DNA from: Podospora comata
Taxonomy: Eukaryota > Ascomycota > Sordariomycetes > Sordariales > Podosporaceae
Assembly (NCBI GenBank): GCA_017354895.1
Contig: CP071495.1
Span: 2,711,001 to 2,775,000, forward strand
Direction of reading: 5' to 3'
Length of the DNA: 64,000 nt
Shown: piece by piece, positions 1 through 12,080 of the stretch
How positions within the stretch are numbered: the first letter of the stretch is position 1
Layout: every line of letters begins with the position of its first letter
Position numbers and translations under genes: made by a program
Notes under the pieces: generated by a model
Database searches by the model: none
What the model was told of the DNA's origin: nothing
Seen by the model: the letters and a program-made list of their open reading frames with translations, nothing else

Positions 1-2383
1 TGTCCGCCTCGCTGGCTACAGAAGGGAGGATGTAATCCGCCTGGGTGAATGACGGGGAGCCGAGCAGTGCTTCGAGTATGCTCCCAAAGTCCTCTTGTGA
101 CATGGGCGCAGTGGAGGATTTGTAGACTTCAATGCTGGGCGGTGGGGAGAAGGGTCGGTTGAGCGCCGAGGCGTCCCCGTTGATGACGCCGGCTATTCTC
201 ATGATTTCGTTCCCCATGAGTTTTTGGACTGCGAGGATGGTTTCGAGGTGTTCGGAGGGGTATTCGATGAGGAGGAACCGGACTTGAGGGCGGGAGCAGA
301 GGTAGCGTTCGATGTAGGGGATTATCAAGGCCGCGAGGACTGCTCGGTCTGAAAAGGGGTTTGCTTGGGTTTGCTTGGAGAGTGGTTGGGCGGTGTAGGC
401 TTGCATTGCGGCGCCGATGAGGTCTCTGTGTAGGGTTAGCAACTGATAGATGACGGGTTAGAAGTTGGGGGAGCCGTACCTCAGGCTCACGCGCCCAGTC
501 CTAGAAACACCATCTTTGCAACCGAGCTTCTCAAGTAGCTGAACCACCTCATCAAGTCGAGCCTTGCTCACCCCAACCTCGCCACCCACTCCCAGCATCA
601 TGTCAACCTTGCCCTTCCTCACATACCGGCTCACCACAGAAAGCTCGTCCCAAATGCTATCCGTCACCGACCCATCCCCCGACGACCTCGGCCGCCGCCG
701 CCCCGTCCGCGTCTGCGCGCACTGTGAAGTAAGAATCGACCTCAGCGAATTCTGCGTCACAACCGACGTCTCCTCCCCAACCGGCAAACTCCAAAACCGC
801 TGGACCCCCTCAAGCGCACTCACCGGCCTCGCCTCCGAAGGCGTCGGCGAATGCCCCGGCGTCGGCAACCCGTGAACCAACCCACCATTAACCCAACTCT
901 GCTTCCTCCCATCACCCGCCACCTCCGCAAAAGCCCCCGGGTCCAAACTCTCCAGCATCCTCGTATTATCATACCCCTTCTCCAAAACCCCCGAGTCAAG
1001 GGCAGCGGTGTTCCGAACCGGCATCCTATCCGTATAATCGCCTCTCTGAAAGCCCTGAAATACCAAATCCAGCGATTCGTCCGATTGGGGTGTAGAAAGA
1101 TGGATTACCAAATCCTCCCTCAGCGGCAGCACCGGTTCAAATGTTCTGTCGGTCTCGGTCGCGGCGGCGGTGCTCTCGTGATCGGACGGTGGTGGCTCGG
1201 TGGTGAGATTGGCGTTGTGACCTCGGCCCCACTGCTCAAACAAGCCCAAGCGGTGGTAACCTCCCATGTTGTCATCATCGCGGTCCACCCCCAAATGCTT
1301 CCCAAGGCTCGTCAAGTTATTTTCAAACGTCAGCTTGTCATCTGCCGACCGTGGCCTCTCATTTTCAACACGACACCCTCGAGAAGAAAACGACGGGTCG
1401 GATTGGTCCCCCTCAGCAAGGGGGGGCGGCGGCTCCTCCCTGATTCCAGTCCACCTAATAAGAGGCGACGGAATCTCAATCCTCAGGGGCGTTCGTCGGG
1501 TGCTTGATGGCAATGTCTTTTCGCAAGAAGATGAGCAAGGCGACGTAATAAGCCCGTTCTTGTTATCGCGCCCGTCACTCGAAGTCGCTGATGACGACCC
1601 CTTAGATCCCCCCAGCACTACACTCCCCGCGACAGAGTCCACCACCGACAAGCTCATGCTCCTCCTCACAATCTTCCTCTTCCTGATCTCCACAATCCTG
1701 ACCGTCATATCAACCTCATTGATACCACCCGCCGGCTGCAAAAAAGCCGTTTCCCTATCCAGCAAATCCGCCGCCCTCATCGCCCTGATCACAGGGTCCT
1801 CAAACGGGCTGTGGCGTTCTTTCTGCTGGACAAGCACAGTCTCCTTTGGCAACGATGGCGTGGCATTTCTGAGACGCAACGGTCGCGGCACTAGACCGGC
1901 AGCAACAACCTTGACTTTCTCCAAGGCCGCTACCGAAGGACCGTGGTTCTTGGCGCAACGGCGTGAGGCTTCCCTAGCAAGGTGAGCAGCACCTTTGCTA
2001 GCCAGTTGGCAAAACACCAGATCTGCCTCCTCGACGTTGCCGCTGGTTTGTTGCTTGCTGATCACCGAGAGACATAGCGCGTGGGCTCCGACTGTGCCCC
2101 CGTGTGTGAACACGATGCGCCCTTCCTCGGGTGTGGATTGCTGCAGGAACTCTTGGGCTTCGGCATATCGTTTTTGGGCGGCGACATGGACCCTGTGGAT
2201 GAGCTGGGTGACGTCAGGGTAGTCGTCTTTGTTGATGTTGCCGAGGTAGTGTTGGAGGGCGGGGAGGATGAGGATGCGAGGTGAGGTGGGCAGAAGGCGC
2301 AGCTGGGTCGCTACCAGTCTTGCTGGGCCTTCCAATGCCACCAGACAGCCGTTTAGCTCTGGCGAGCCTGTCGATTCTGCCAT
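1..2383 (-). CDS. Fungal protein of unknown function, 3' end cut by window edge
   Basis: Partial gene. Exon 1 runs 2383 to 480. An intron at 479-426 has donor GTACGG, branch TTGCTAAC and acceptor CACAG. Exon 2 starts at 425 and stays open to position 1, so the C-terminus lies outside the window. The ATG at 2383 (MAESTGSPELNG) has A at -3. The N-terminal ~190 residues look folded (ELNGCLVALEGPARLV, then a stretch on a cytosolic-looking helix-rich region). The middle is Ser/Pro/Arg-rich and disordered. Exon 2 is again ordered (DRAVLAALIIPYIERYL, VRFLLIEYPSEHLETILAVQ). No signal peptide or membrane segment is visible. I do not recognise a characterised family; the conserved ends with a variable middle suggest a fungus-specific scaffold. 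That the two ends belong to one protein is inferred from the in-frame splice. Confidence 0.75.
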
Positions 2384-4992
2384 TTTGTTGTCGTCGACGA
2401 GAATATTTTCTCTAAGTTATTCGCCGTGGGATCTTGTCGTCTGAAGGGTGATGGCAGCAACGACCCGGCCATAAAGCATGCTCGGCCCGTCTCCAAGGAA
2501 GTACCAGGGATGTTCTCTCGTCGTTGGCCTGGAAATCAGAGAAGAAAGAGAAAGCGAAAAGAAATGCTAGTAAGTCGTAAGGGTTGGTTTATACCTGCTG
2601 TGTGCCCAACAACCAACAATGATGTCGCTTAGACAGCCGGTGGCTTGTGAAGAAGAAAATCAAGAGAGACCAGGCTCGGGCATTGCAGATGCACCTGAAG
2701 AAATAAAGCGATGTAAAAGTAAAGGAGGACAAGAACAGGAGGGGGTGGCTTGCTCGAGATAGAAAAAAAAAGAATTGGGTCGCAAATGGGCCAAGTCGCA
2801 GAGCAGACAGACAGAAGACGAGGGCGGGCCAGACTCTGGATGAAGTGGATGCGGGTATCCAGAATCGCTCACTCACTCGTGTGGGTAACACCACCGGTTA
2901 ACCGTAGCGTCCTAGTCCTGGTTTTTCCCCAGCTTCCTAGTGAATTGAAACGGAGGCTTTTTATTTTTTTCTAGAATTTGTGGGGGTTTGCCAGCCTGGA
3001 AGCACCAGTGCCACTTGGTTGCGCCTTGCAAACGGCGGCCAAAATAGACGCATCAGGATGAGGGGCTTGCTCCCAAGTGGTGTGGGATGGAAACGGGCTT
3101 GAAAACAATAACAGAGGAAGGGAACAAATAAACTTGAGTATTTACCCATCAGTCCAACCAGTCATGGACCGGGTTCGGTGAAGCTAATATCCATAATAGC
3201 ACGATGTTAACAACAAACCAACACCAATGGAAGCTGGGAAGGATCAACTTTGGGTATCAGTCAAATCTGACAGACATATCTCTCCGTTCTCCATAACTAC
3301 TGAGGTATTTTTTTCTCTTTCTGGCCTTCTCTCCCTCTTGGATGCTTCGCTTCCATTGCACCACATATGGTGGTCCGGACAAAGTACCACCCTTTTTTTC
3401 CCCCCTCCTCGGCCCTCATGCTGAGGAGCATAAACGAAGAACAATGTCTCTTCCGGCCTTCGGACCTTCAGCCGGGTGCCAACATGACTTCGAAACACCT
3501 TTAGCAATGTTGTGTGAGGGATTCAAACCTTGTTGGGAGGAGCGGGTCTCCGTAAGCGCCTCTTGCAGACCTGCCTAGTGTGCGCACACCAACTCTCAAT
3601 TTTTATCACCAGGAACAGCGTTTGTGAGAGGAGGAATATGTCGTTGTGAGTGAGAGACAATGCCACGCCACCATCATACTTGCTGCTGCGGAGGCTGCTG
3701 CATGTAGGTAGCTTGGTCAGACAGAAGGAAAAAGGGGGCAAGATCAGCTCAGTTTACACAATATGCAAGCAATCACCACATGCTGCGAGAATGGGTGGGT
3801 GTCTTGGGTGAACCGATGTGTGAACCGATGTTGATGAAGTGTCTGACATGAGGAGAAACAAGGCTAGTTCCATGCAGGGATTTGACTAAAACAGCGGAGG
3901 GTTCCATAGTGTGTGTGACGGATATTCTTCCACAAAACAATGGCACAGCAAAGTAAGCCAGATACATAACACCTCATAGCTACACTCCAAGAACAGTTGG
4001 CACACTTTGAAATACAGGCATCACTCTCCCCTCAAGATACTTGAAGACCTCTTGATTGACCAAGAGGCCTGCTTGGTTCCTTGTACAGGGCAGACAAAGG
4101 TGCCATGATCGTCAGCCATTCTCCCCCGCCCAATATTTTGTCCAGTCAGGCAGGGCTGACCCACCGTGAGATAGCGCTTCTGGGCAATCCCGATCCGGGG
4201 ATGGGCCCTCCATCCCGTGTAAAAATAGTGACGTACCGCTGTCCAACCCCTTCTCCTCCCAGCTTTGATCTCCCAGTGGTTCGCCAATCGTTCGACAGAT
4301 TTGGGTTGTCAACAACACTCAGTCCTCGTCCCACGGAACCCAAGATGTTCCTCCAGACATGACTCTTCTGGTGACAAACGGCAATTTATTTTTCTGACAC
4401 CCGGTTATCCTTGCTTTTTTCCGCAGGCGCTGTTGATGGCTCTAGTCTCTCTACGCCGTACCAACTGCCGGCAAGGCTCGGGGGTTACATCTAATGCAAC
4501 TTCATCTCATTCAGCCAGCCAGCTTCCTTTGACTCGGCCGATGTCCATTCTCTACAACCTGCTGATGAATGCAAGTGCTCCAAGACATACATTCATACAC
4601 CTGAAGTGGCGTCAATAATCATGGCTTTCGGCCATTTCCGGGGAAACATAGCTGGCAAGCCCCGAGATATTCCCAAGTTGTTATGGTGTTGCCTTGAAAC
4701 TTCATTATCACCGACCAACCTCGCAGGGCGCTTCCGTCCGACTCGAATAGCACGCCTCTACGCAGTCTCCCGTCAAGCTGAGCGGAAACATGCAGCTCAC
4801 GCTCAGTCCTTGCAATCACGCGCAATCAAACCCGGTGGCGTCCCAGGAACCACGTGTAGAACGACGGGAACACTGAAACAAGCAGGTCTGGAAGAGCAAC
4901 CCGCAGCAATACGCAGGAACACAGTGTCTGAGGGCAAAAGATACGAACTGCAAGCCAGGGTGGCGTGCCCGAGCCTAAGCCTGAGGTACTTT
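2384..4992. other. Gene-free interval, 2.6 kb
   Basis: Lies between the 5' end of the first gene and the 3' end of the WD40 gene. Only short, overlapping frames of low coding quality occur on both strands. The part next to 2384 must hold the promoter and leader of the first gene. I see no RNA gene or mobile element here. Confidence 0.6.
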
Positions 4993-6314
4993 CTATTCTT
5001 CATCGTCGTCCTCCATCAGGGCAGCGAGTTCTGCTTCCTCTTCGGCACTCAGCAGGCCCTCGGGTTTAGTTTCCTCCCTTTTTTCCTCCGCGACAGGCTT
5101 CTTCTGTTCTTCAACCAAAGTGTCCAGACCTGCCTTTGCCAAGGGCCACACCCGAACAGTGCCGTCGATACCAACACTGCAAAGTCTCTCAGCCGACCCC
5201 TTGGCATTCTTCAAGAGCACCAGCTCAGTAACCTCATCATAGTGCCCCAGCAGAGAGCAGTACAGCTTCCCCGAAGCCCGATCCCAGAACTTGATGTCCT
5301 CGTCCCTCCCAGCCGTGATCACCCATTGGTCCGTGACAGCCACAGCGCGAACATGATCCCCATGCTGAAAACTGTCCTCGCAGCTGAAGTTCTTTATCCT
5401 CGACAGGCACTTGGCCGTCCCGTCTCCGCTCGACGTCCACAAGTCGACCTCGTCCCCGTCGTGGTCGAGTACGAGTTTGTAGACGGTTGTCTCGTGCTCC
5501 AAAATCGTCCGCCTTTCCGTGCCGGGCGCATTGGGCAGCTCCTCGACCACCTGCTCCCAGCCGTCGGTCCGAATCTTCCACCGTCGAATATGCGGGTCAC
5601 TGCTCGCACTGATGAGGGAGATTTCGGATTCGGTTGAGGCTGCGTGGTCGACGGCTAGGTCTTGGATGCTGAGCATGTTGACGACATCGTCTTTGAGGGT
5701 GTGGAGGCGGGCTCCGGAGGTGATGTCCCAGACGATGATCTTCTTGTCGGCGCCGCCGCTGATGAGGATGTCTTTGCCTCGGAGCCTGGCGCAGACGACT
5801 GCTTTGACAAAGTCTGCGTGGCCGGTGTACTTTTTCCCTGGTGTCTTGGTGTCCAAGTCCCAAGACCAGACTGACTTGTCCCAGGCACCAGCAAAGAGTG
5901 TTCCGTTGTTTGGGCCTCCGACGGTGACACAGCTGACTGGTGTTGTTGGGCCGCGATAGACTGCTTTGGTGCTTTCAGGATCCTGTTCACTATCAGCACA
6001 TGCTGTGGGTTGCTAAGGAATCCAATCACTTACCTCAAAGTCCACCCTCCTCACAGCTCCTGCAGACTCGGCAACCAAGACAGCAGAAGACGGGGATCTG
6101 GGGTCCAGCACAGCTGCGAGGATCTTGGACTTTAAGACGATGGGGTTGCCGTATGTGTTGCCAGACTTGGCCGCCCTTCTTTGCCTAGTGGCCTGCTCTG
6201 CACTTTGTTGGTGTATAGGTTAGCTCGTGATCCAAACACTCACGAATAGGGGCCCCTGTCAGTTTGGATAACTCACTCTGTCTCGAAAAAGTGACCTGGG
6301 TCTGAGGACTGCAT
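4993..6314 (-). CDS. WD40 repeat protein, about 398 aa
   Basis: A beta-propeller protein of unassigned function. Proposed exons are 6314-6277, 6202-6034 and 5982-4993; the introns (74 and 51 bp) keep frame and give 398 aa. WD-type blades are clear: SGGADKKIIVWDI, SASSDPHIRRWKI, TSSGDGTAKCLS, TAGRDEDIKFWDRASG and CSVGIDGTVRVWPL. The C-terminus is Lys/Glu-rich and ends in an acidic EDDDEE tail. The exon 1 to 2 junction uses an AAAG acceptor, and the first exon is short, so the N-terminus is the weakest part; a further upstream exon (about 6360-6415) cannot be excluded. I considered the tRNA methyltransferase cofactor Trm82 but do not see its N-terminal features. The gene is transcribed divergently from CTF4. 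Confidence 0.75.
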
Positions 6315-6807
6315 CTTGACTGCGGGGTTATCGATTTCGTACTGGGAAAAAAGAGACAAAAGAAGAGAAAAACAGCCCCTGACTTATAGATCTGGAAATA
6401 AAGCTGCCTGGCCACCCGGAAGATGTATATTCTGCTGCCTTCAGTTCATGATAGTGTAATCAGAGGTCACCAGTGGATCAGTGCACGCCCGACAGAAGGA
6501 GATGGAAATGCCAGGCGGTGACAGCTGACGGTGCTTGATGCGTGGTGTAGTGTAAGTGGGACACGGGCCAATTGAGGCTGGGCACGACAGCAGCGAAACG
6601 CGACCGCTAAATTGAAACGCGGTGAGACGCGTCTCCTTTTCAGCGGATGTTTCTCCTGGGGCGCAACTTTTACCGCCCAGCTGCTCAAACATCCCCGTCA
6701 GTTGGATATCCACAGGGGACTGCTACGACGACAACAAGTACACCTCTGCTGAGTTACTGGTTCATCTATGCGATAATAGAACGGATCGACTCGGAGTAAA
6801 CACCACA
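6315..6807. promoter_or_regulatory. Bidirectional promoter between WD40 gene and CTF4
   Basis: A 493-bp intergenic region separates two divergent start codons. It contains a cluster of MCB-type sites (listed separately) about 175-210 bp upstream of the CTF4 ATG. No TATA box is obvious. Confidence 0.6.
6597..6632. promoter_or_regulatory. MCB/MBF-like site cluster upstream of CTF4
   Basis: Three ACGCG cores occur within 36 bp: AACGCG at 6597-6602, AACGCG at 6616-6621 and a full palindromic ACGCGT at 6627-6632. ACGCGT is the MluI cell-cycle box bound by MBF in yeasts, which drives G1/S genes. CTF4/MCL1 is a replisome gene, so the site fits its neighbour. The sites are seen in the sequence; use by MBF in this species is inferred. 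Confidence 0.5.
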
Positions 6808-9458
6808 ATGGCGTCGTCGGTCATCGCATCCCGACCAAGGGCTCGCCCAGCCCACACCTCGGGCACCACGAAATGCGCCTACACTCCAGACGGAACAAAG
6901 CTGGTCACTGTCGGCTCCAACAATACCATTCGTGTGTACAAGACCGGCTCAGACGGCGAGCCTGACAATGTGGACGACTGCCAGGAACAAAATGTTGCGG
7001 TATCAACAAGCAACAAGTTCTTCGTTGCCGGCTCGGAAGATGGCACTCTCGCTTACTACTCGCTCGAGACCAACATGTTTGACCGCCTCCTGACACGGAC
7101 AAGTCTCCCAGTTCGCGATGTTGCCCTCTCTCCAGACGACAAGTGGTGCGCTGTTGCTAGTGACGAGCTTACGGTCAAGCTGGTCAACATGGAGGATACC
7201 ACGAACCTGCTTACGCTGAAGGAGCATGGAGAGCAGACGAAGCATATCTCGTTCGACCCCAAGGGCACCATGCTTGCGGTCTCATGTACCAATGGGATCA
7301 TCTACATTTACTCTTTGACGGCGGATCATCCCGAGCTTATTCGAAAGGTGGACGGCGTCATTGGCAGGGTGCAGACCGACTCCGAGGCCTCGACCAAGGT
7401 GGTCTGGCACCCTGATGGCCGTGCTTTTGCGGTGCCCACGCCTACGAGGGATATTCAGGTTGTGTCCAAGAATGACTGGGAGAAGCAAAGGGTGTTTTCC
7501 AACGGGCATGAGGGGGATGTCACGGCTCTTGCTTGGTCTCCCAACGGAGCGTTGCTTGCCTCAGCCGGCAAGGACAGGAAGCTCTTGATTTGGTCCACCA
7601 AGGACCAGAGCGTGGTCGCCAGATATGAGTACCCCAACGTCGTCGACATCGCCTGGCACCCAACCAAAAACCTGGCCTCCTTCACTACCTCTAATGGAGA
7701 AGTGTTCATCAGCCCAGAGTTCGTCTCGGAGCAGTTTGCTTCCATGCTCAAGCTCCCCCGGCAACCGGCCCCTTTTATCCACGACCCCCTTGAAGGAATC
7801 TCCAATGGCCTCGACAAACAACCCCTTCCTAGCCGTCCCCGAGCTGGTACGCCAGATAGCTTCGACGACCTCCTTGATGATGACGTAGTAGAGGAGGATG
7901 ACTTTGTTGTGGACGACGACGGTGCGGGCTATGCGCTCAACACCGGCCGAAAGCGTCCCGCAGACGACACCACCGACGGCCAACCCCCTTCCAAACGAGC
8001 CAACTATGCCCTCCAACTCCAACACCACCCCCCTTTCCAACCCGGCTCCACCCCCTGGCGCGGCAACAGAAAGTACCTCTGCCTCAACCTAATAGGCTTC
8101 ATCTGGACCGTCGACCAAGACAGCCACCACACCGTCACGGTCGAATTCTACGACCACGAATTCCACCGCGACTTCCACTTCACCGACACGTTCCTCTACG
8201 ACCAAGCCTGCCTCACCACCACCGGCTCCTTGTTCTCCTGCCCACCAAAAGACGACGCCCCAGCTGTGGTCTTTTACCGTCCCCACGAGACCTGGACGCA
8301 GAGAAACGACTGGCGGATTTCCCTGCCGAAGGGTGAAGCCGTGTTGGCCATGGCCCTAGGCGAGAATTTTATTACTGTCACCACCACGGCGAATTACGTT
8401 CGGGTGTACACCCTCTTTGGGATTCCCTACCGAGTCTACCGCCCCAAGTCCAGCCCCGTGGTCACCTGCGCGGGATGGAACGACTACATCATGACGATTG
8501 GCAACGGCCCAGTAGGCGCGGACGGGATGTCCAGGCTCTTGTACTCCATCTACAACATCAAGCGGGATGAAATCTGCCAAAACGAAGACATTGTTGCCTT
8601 GCCGGACGGTGCCTCGTTGAAATCAGTCTTTTTTTCCGATGTTGGCGTAAGGCCCTCCGCCCCCCCCTCCCCTTTTCTAACTTTGCGTAATAGGACCCAT
8701 GTATATACGACACAACAGGAACCCTCCTAACCCTCCTCCACTGGCGCCTCCCCTCCCGCGCCTACTGGGTTCCCCTCTTGTCAACCTCCCTCCTCCCACG
8801 TCTCGCCTCGGGCCGAAAAAAGGAATCTTACTTCCCCATCGCGGTGGCGGACAATAAATTCCATTGCATCATCCTAAAAGGAGGGGATCAGTACCCTTAC
8901 TTTCCTCGGCCTTTACTCTCCGAATTCGAGTTTTCCATCCCGCTTTCTGGACCGCCCAAACCTAAAAAGTCAAATCCCACCAACGACGACGATGACATGA
9001 TGCTCGATCAATCCTCAGACTCGGATGGAGAGGACGACGCGGCCGGGGAGAGTGATAAATTGATCCAAGGGTTCATGCTGAAGAGTATCCAAGCCTCCCA
9101 GCTCGACGACCTGCTAGACGCCACGCAATCAACCGCCTCGCAACGCGCGCTGCGGTCTAGGCTTTCGTTGGAGATTGATAAAACGTTACTGCAGCTCCTG
9201 GCGGTGGAGTGCAGGGAGGGGGGTGAGGAGAGGGGTATGCGCGCGCTGGAGGTTGTCAAGCTCATGAGGGACACGTCTGGGAAGATGATTGAGGCGGCGG
9301 GCAAGATTGCTGAGAGGTATGGACGGACCGTCCTGGGGGAGAAGATCAGGGAGTATGGCGAGGAGAGGGTGGGGAAACAAATCAGGAGTAGGAGTGATGG
9401 GCGGATGTCGACGCATAATCACAGAGGGTTTGGGAGTGGGGATGAGAGTGACTTTTGA
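6808..9458 (+). CDS. CTF4: Ctf4/Mcl1 (AND-1) replisome adaptor
   Basis: Orthologue of yeast Ctf4, fission yeast Mcl1 and human WDHD1/AND-1, the trimeric hub that links CMG helicase to polymerase alpha and supports sister-chromatid cohesion. Exons are 6808-8646 and 8694-9458; the 47-bp intron (GTAAGG...TAATAG) keeps frame, giving 867 aa. The N-terminal ~340 residues form a WD40 propeller (CAYTPDGTKLVTVGSNNTIR, LAWSPNGALLASAGKDRKLL). An acidic linker around residues 355-375 (DDLLDDDVVEEDDFVVDDD) follows, then the second SepB/Mcl1-type propeller with RGNRKYLCLNLIGFIWTVDQ, then a helical C-terminal bundle ending in a basic tail with GSGDESDF. The yeast protein is 927 aa, so the length is normal. 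No HMG box, as expected for a fungal member. The start is the ATG at 6808 (MASSVIASRPRARPAH); the upstream in-frame region looks like leader. Confidence 0.93.
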
Positions 9459-10029
9459 AAGTGACGGAAAAAAGAAGAGAAGAAGGATGGGAACATGAGT
9501 AATGATGGATATTGAATTGCATTGGGTATCTAGTTATCTGTTGTTCGAGTAGAAGCATGGTATAAAAGATTCTGTTTGTGTTCATCAAGGGCCTGTCTCG
9601 GTATTTGGCTAGTCAGAAATCCGTGTTGATAGTTCGTAGAGGGAGGAGTTGCTCTAGCCTGGCTCTTGAAGACTTATTTATATAGACAGTTGATTTCCAA
9701 TCAAGCCTGTCTCGAAATCTATCAACTCAAAACAAAGTAGACACTTGCAACTTCACAACAGGAAGAATCACCAAGAGAAAATCACACAAGACAGCAACGG
9801 CACAAAACAAAAATGGCTTGACCTGGCTCGATTATTCGCGCGAACCGCTCTACTGGTGGGTATATCATTTTCCATTGCCCTATATCCCCGATATCCCCGC
9901 GCCGTGCCTGTTACCGGCGAATGCAGATGGGCAGCCCTAAAACGACAAGAACACCATGCGGGAAAACCGACGCGAACCCGAGCTCAGACCCTATTTGTCC
10001 TTTTTTGTCCTCACACGCAAGCGTGACGC
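9459..10029. other. Convergent 3' flanks of CTF4 and eS8
   Basis: 570 bp between two convergent stop codons. It would contain both 3'UTRs and poly(A) sites. An AGCCCTAA-like element (gcagccctaaaacg) occurs near 9932. Nothing else is visible. Confidence 0.5.
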
Positions 10030-11025
10030 TTACTTGTGGTGGATCTTGCGCTGGTAGAAAGCGAGCTCCTCACCCTCGAGGATGTAGCCATCGGCACGGC
10101 CGGACTGGCCGGGGCGGGAGGCGATGACGGCGTAGAGACGACCGGCCTCGAACTGCTTCTCGAGAGCGGGGTCGACCTTGCCACCGGCGGCGAAGCGGGC
10201 AGCCTGCTTCTTCTCAACAGACTTGGACTTCTTCACCTCCTCAACGGTCTGACCCTGCTTCTGCTGGCGTCTACGGCCGAGGGGCTGGCCATAGTGGGCC
10301 TCGTACCACTGACGGAAAGGAGCGGCATCGATCTGAACGACGGCGGACTTGGTCAGGGTGTTGGTGCGGACAAGCTCGTTGTTGGAAGGGTGGTCTAGCA
10401 GAGGTCAGTGTCTGAAACTCAAGGTCTTCAGAATTTGGGAAGAACATACAGGCGACAACGATGACACGGGTCTTGCGGGTGGTACCCTCGGAAGCCCAGG
10501 CAAAGTTACCAGAGTCGAGACGAAGAGCACGGTACTTGTGGTTACCACCGCGGGTGCGGACGGTGTGGATGCGCTTGGCACCGATACGGGTGTTGGCGGG
10601 CTGGCGACCAAGCTCGAAGGCTCTCTTCTTCCCTGTTCGCTACTGTCAGAAATTGCTTTCATTCCTAGTGTGCGATGACAGGCTCAGAACGCGATGGGTT
10701 GCTAGTTCCTGTGACGGCCCACGACACAGCCACCTCTCCGCTCCCCTCGAGAAGCAAGAAAAGCACCCAGTGTGTGAACCACCACAGGAACCTCCATGCG
10801 GACCTTCGAGTGCCCCCAGATGTCGAGGGGCAAATGTATTATGATTAGGAAACGGGAGGAGGAAGTTAGGACATACGGTAGAAACTGCAGCACGAGATAA
10901 GTTAGCAACCGCCATCTTGGATTCCATCGACACCAGCCAGGAGGACAAAAGGAAGGGGATTGAACATACGCCCGCTTGGCACCGGTGTGGGAGCGCTTAT
11001 GCCGAGAGTCACGAGAGATACCCAT
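10030..11025 (-). CDS. RPS8: 40S ribosomal protein eS8
   Basis: Small-subunit ribosomal protein eS8, 203 aa (yeast Rps8 is 200). Four coding exons run 11025-10970, 10884-10877, 10632-10450 and 10394-10030; all junctions are GT-AG and in frame. The N-terminus is the family hallmark [19 protein letters not shown]. The C-terminus carries [20 protein letters not shown] and [13 protein letters not shown]. Exon 2 is only 8 nt and completes A-F-Y-R between KRA and [10 protein letters not shown]; without it the frame breaks and two conserved residues are lost. A further intron lies in the 5'UTR (about 11229-11037, donor GTAAGT, branch TTGCTAAC, acceptor CAACAG, ending 12 nt before the ATG). Many introns near the 5' end are typical of ribosomal protein genes in filamentous ascomycetes. 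Confidence 0.96.
10877..10884 (-). other. RPS8: 8-nt micro-exon of eS8
   Basis: Sequence TTTCTACC on the minus strand. It is bounded by acceptor GCTGCAG (10890-10885, preceded by branch TTGCTAAC) and donor GTATGT (10876-10871). It joins GC of the upstream exon and GG of the downstream exon to encode A-F-Y-R, which matches the conserved eS8 sequence at this point. The flanking introns are 85 bp and 244 bp. Confidence 0.85.
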
Positions 11026-11229
11026 CTTGCCGGTTTCTGTTGTGAGGTCGGGTTAGCAAAATTGTTCGTGATGCCGGTCGATGGTGGATATTTCGCGGCG
11101 GGAGTCGAAGGTTGAGCAGGGCTGCAAAATTCTCGGAAGATCGAATCTTTTCGAATCTGCAGATATCGGCTCTCGCTTCGAATTCCGTCGGGCTGGTCGA
11201 AGGCAATGGGTATCGTGGTGGTTACTTAC

Positions 11230-12080
11230 GTCGTTGGTCGTTGACTACTGAACGGTTGTGGAAAGGTCGGGGCAAGGCGCGATATGTTTTTGCAAACTGT
11301 GGGCGAAAAAAATCGGCGACATTGTAGGGCCGGGTCCGTGCTGTGGAGCCCTAAGAGAGAAAGCACGGGCCAACCGAAGAATTGGTGGGGAAGAAGGCCC
11401 GCTTTGTCACTGGCCCTGCCAAGGCTTGCAGTCCAATTGCGCCAAGATGCCTGTCAAATTTGGGTAAACAACCATGTGGAGGGTTGGGGTTGGCAATGAT
11501 GGCTCCCAGGAGACCCCTTCAAGCAGAAAGCCTCGCGGAGTCTGTCATCTGTGATCGAGCCTGGGTTGATGTCACCAATCTGCAGTCACTAGTTACGATA
11601 AGGAAACACTTGTCCCATGCCGTACGGTAGTGACAGTCCTTTCGCTCTCCACAACGAAGCACAGAGGGGAAGGGGGGCATTGAAAGCTTGTACATCACTG
11701 CCATCAATCGAAGTTGGAGCCTACGACCAGACATAGATTTCGGTCATAGTAAAAGGTAACGTTGAAGCAATGCTTCAATCTGAATTGTAAGCTCTGGCAA
11801 GTCTCTCAACTCCAGTCTCTGAGCTACACATCTATGTAAGTGTATGCATATGTAAAAAAGGGTTCGTAAGTATGTACGGTGAAAGTTAGTTAAATGAAAT
11901 CAATCCAATCTTCATCAGATGTGTCCCGGGCAGCAAAAGGGCCCAAAAATCAGGGAGGAGACAAATAGTCTCTCCAAAGAAATAAATCATACGCAAAACA
12001 AGGGGGTATCCGCGACGTCTTTCTCCTCGACGTCTTTTTCTTTCCTCATACAAATCATTCCACCTGAAAATCCCCTAATC
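11230..12080. promoter_or_regulatory. Intergenic region with eS8 promoter
   Basis: Upstream of the eS8 5'UTR intron donor (11229). An AGCCCTAA element (11347-11354), reverse complement TTAGGGCT, resembles the telomere-like motifs reported upstream of ribosomal protein genes in filamentous fungi. The part from about 11760 to 12080 is the 3' flank of the surface-protein gene. No open frame here is convincing. Confidence 0.45.

Noticed and set aside
3515-3545. GGTTTGAATCCC on the reverse strand as a tRNA T-loop
   Set aside because: No 5-bp T-stem and no acceptor or anticodon arm around it.
4993-6314. Assignment as Trm82 (tRNA m7G methyltransferase cofactor)
   Set aside because: Only general WD40 features match; the N-terminal sequence typical of Trm82 is not seen.
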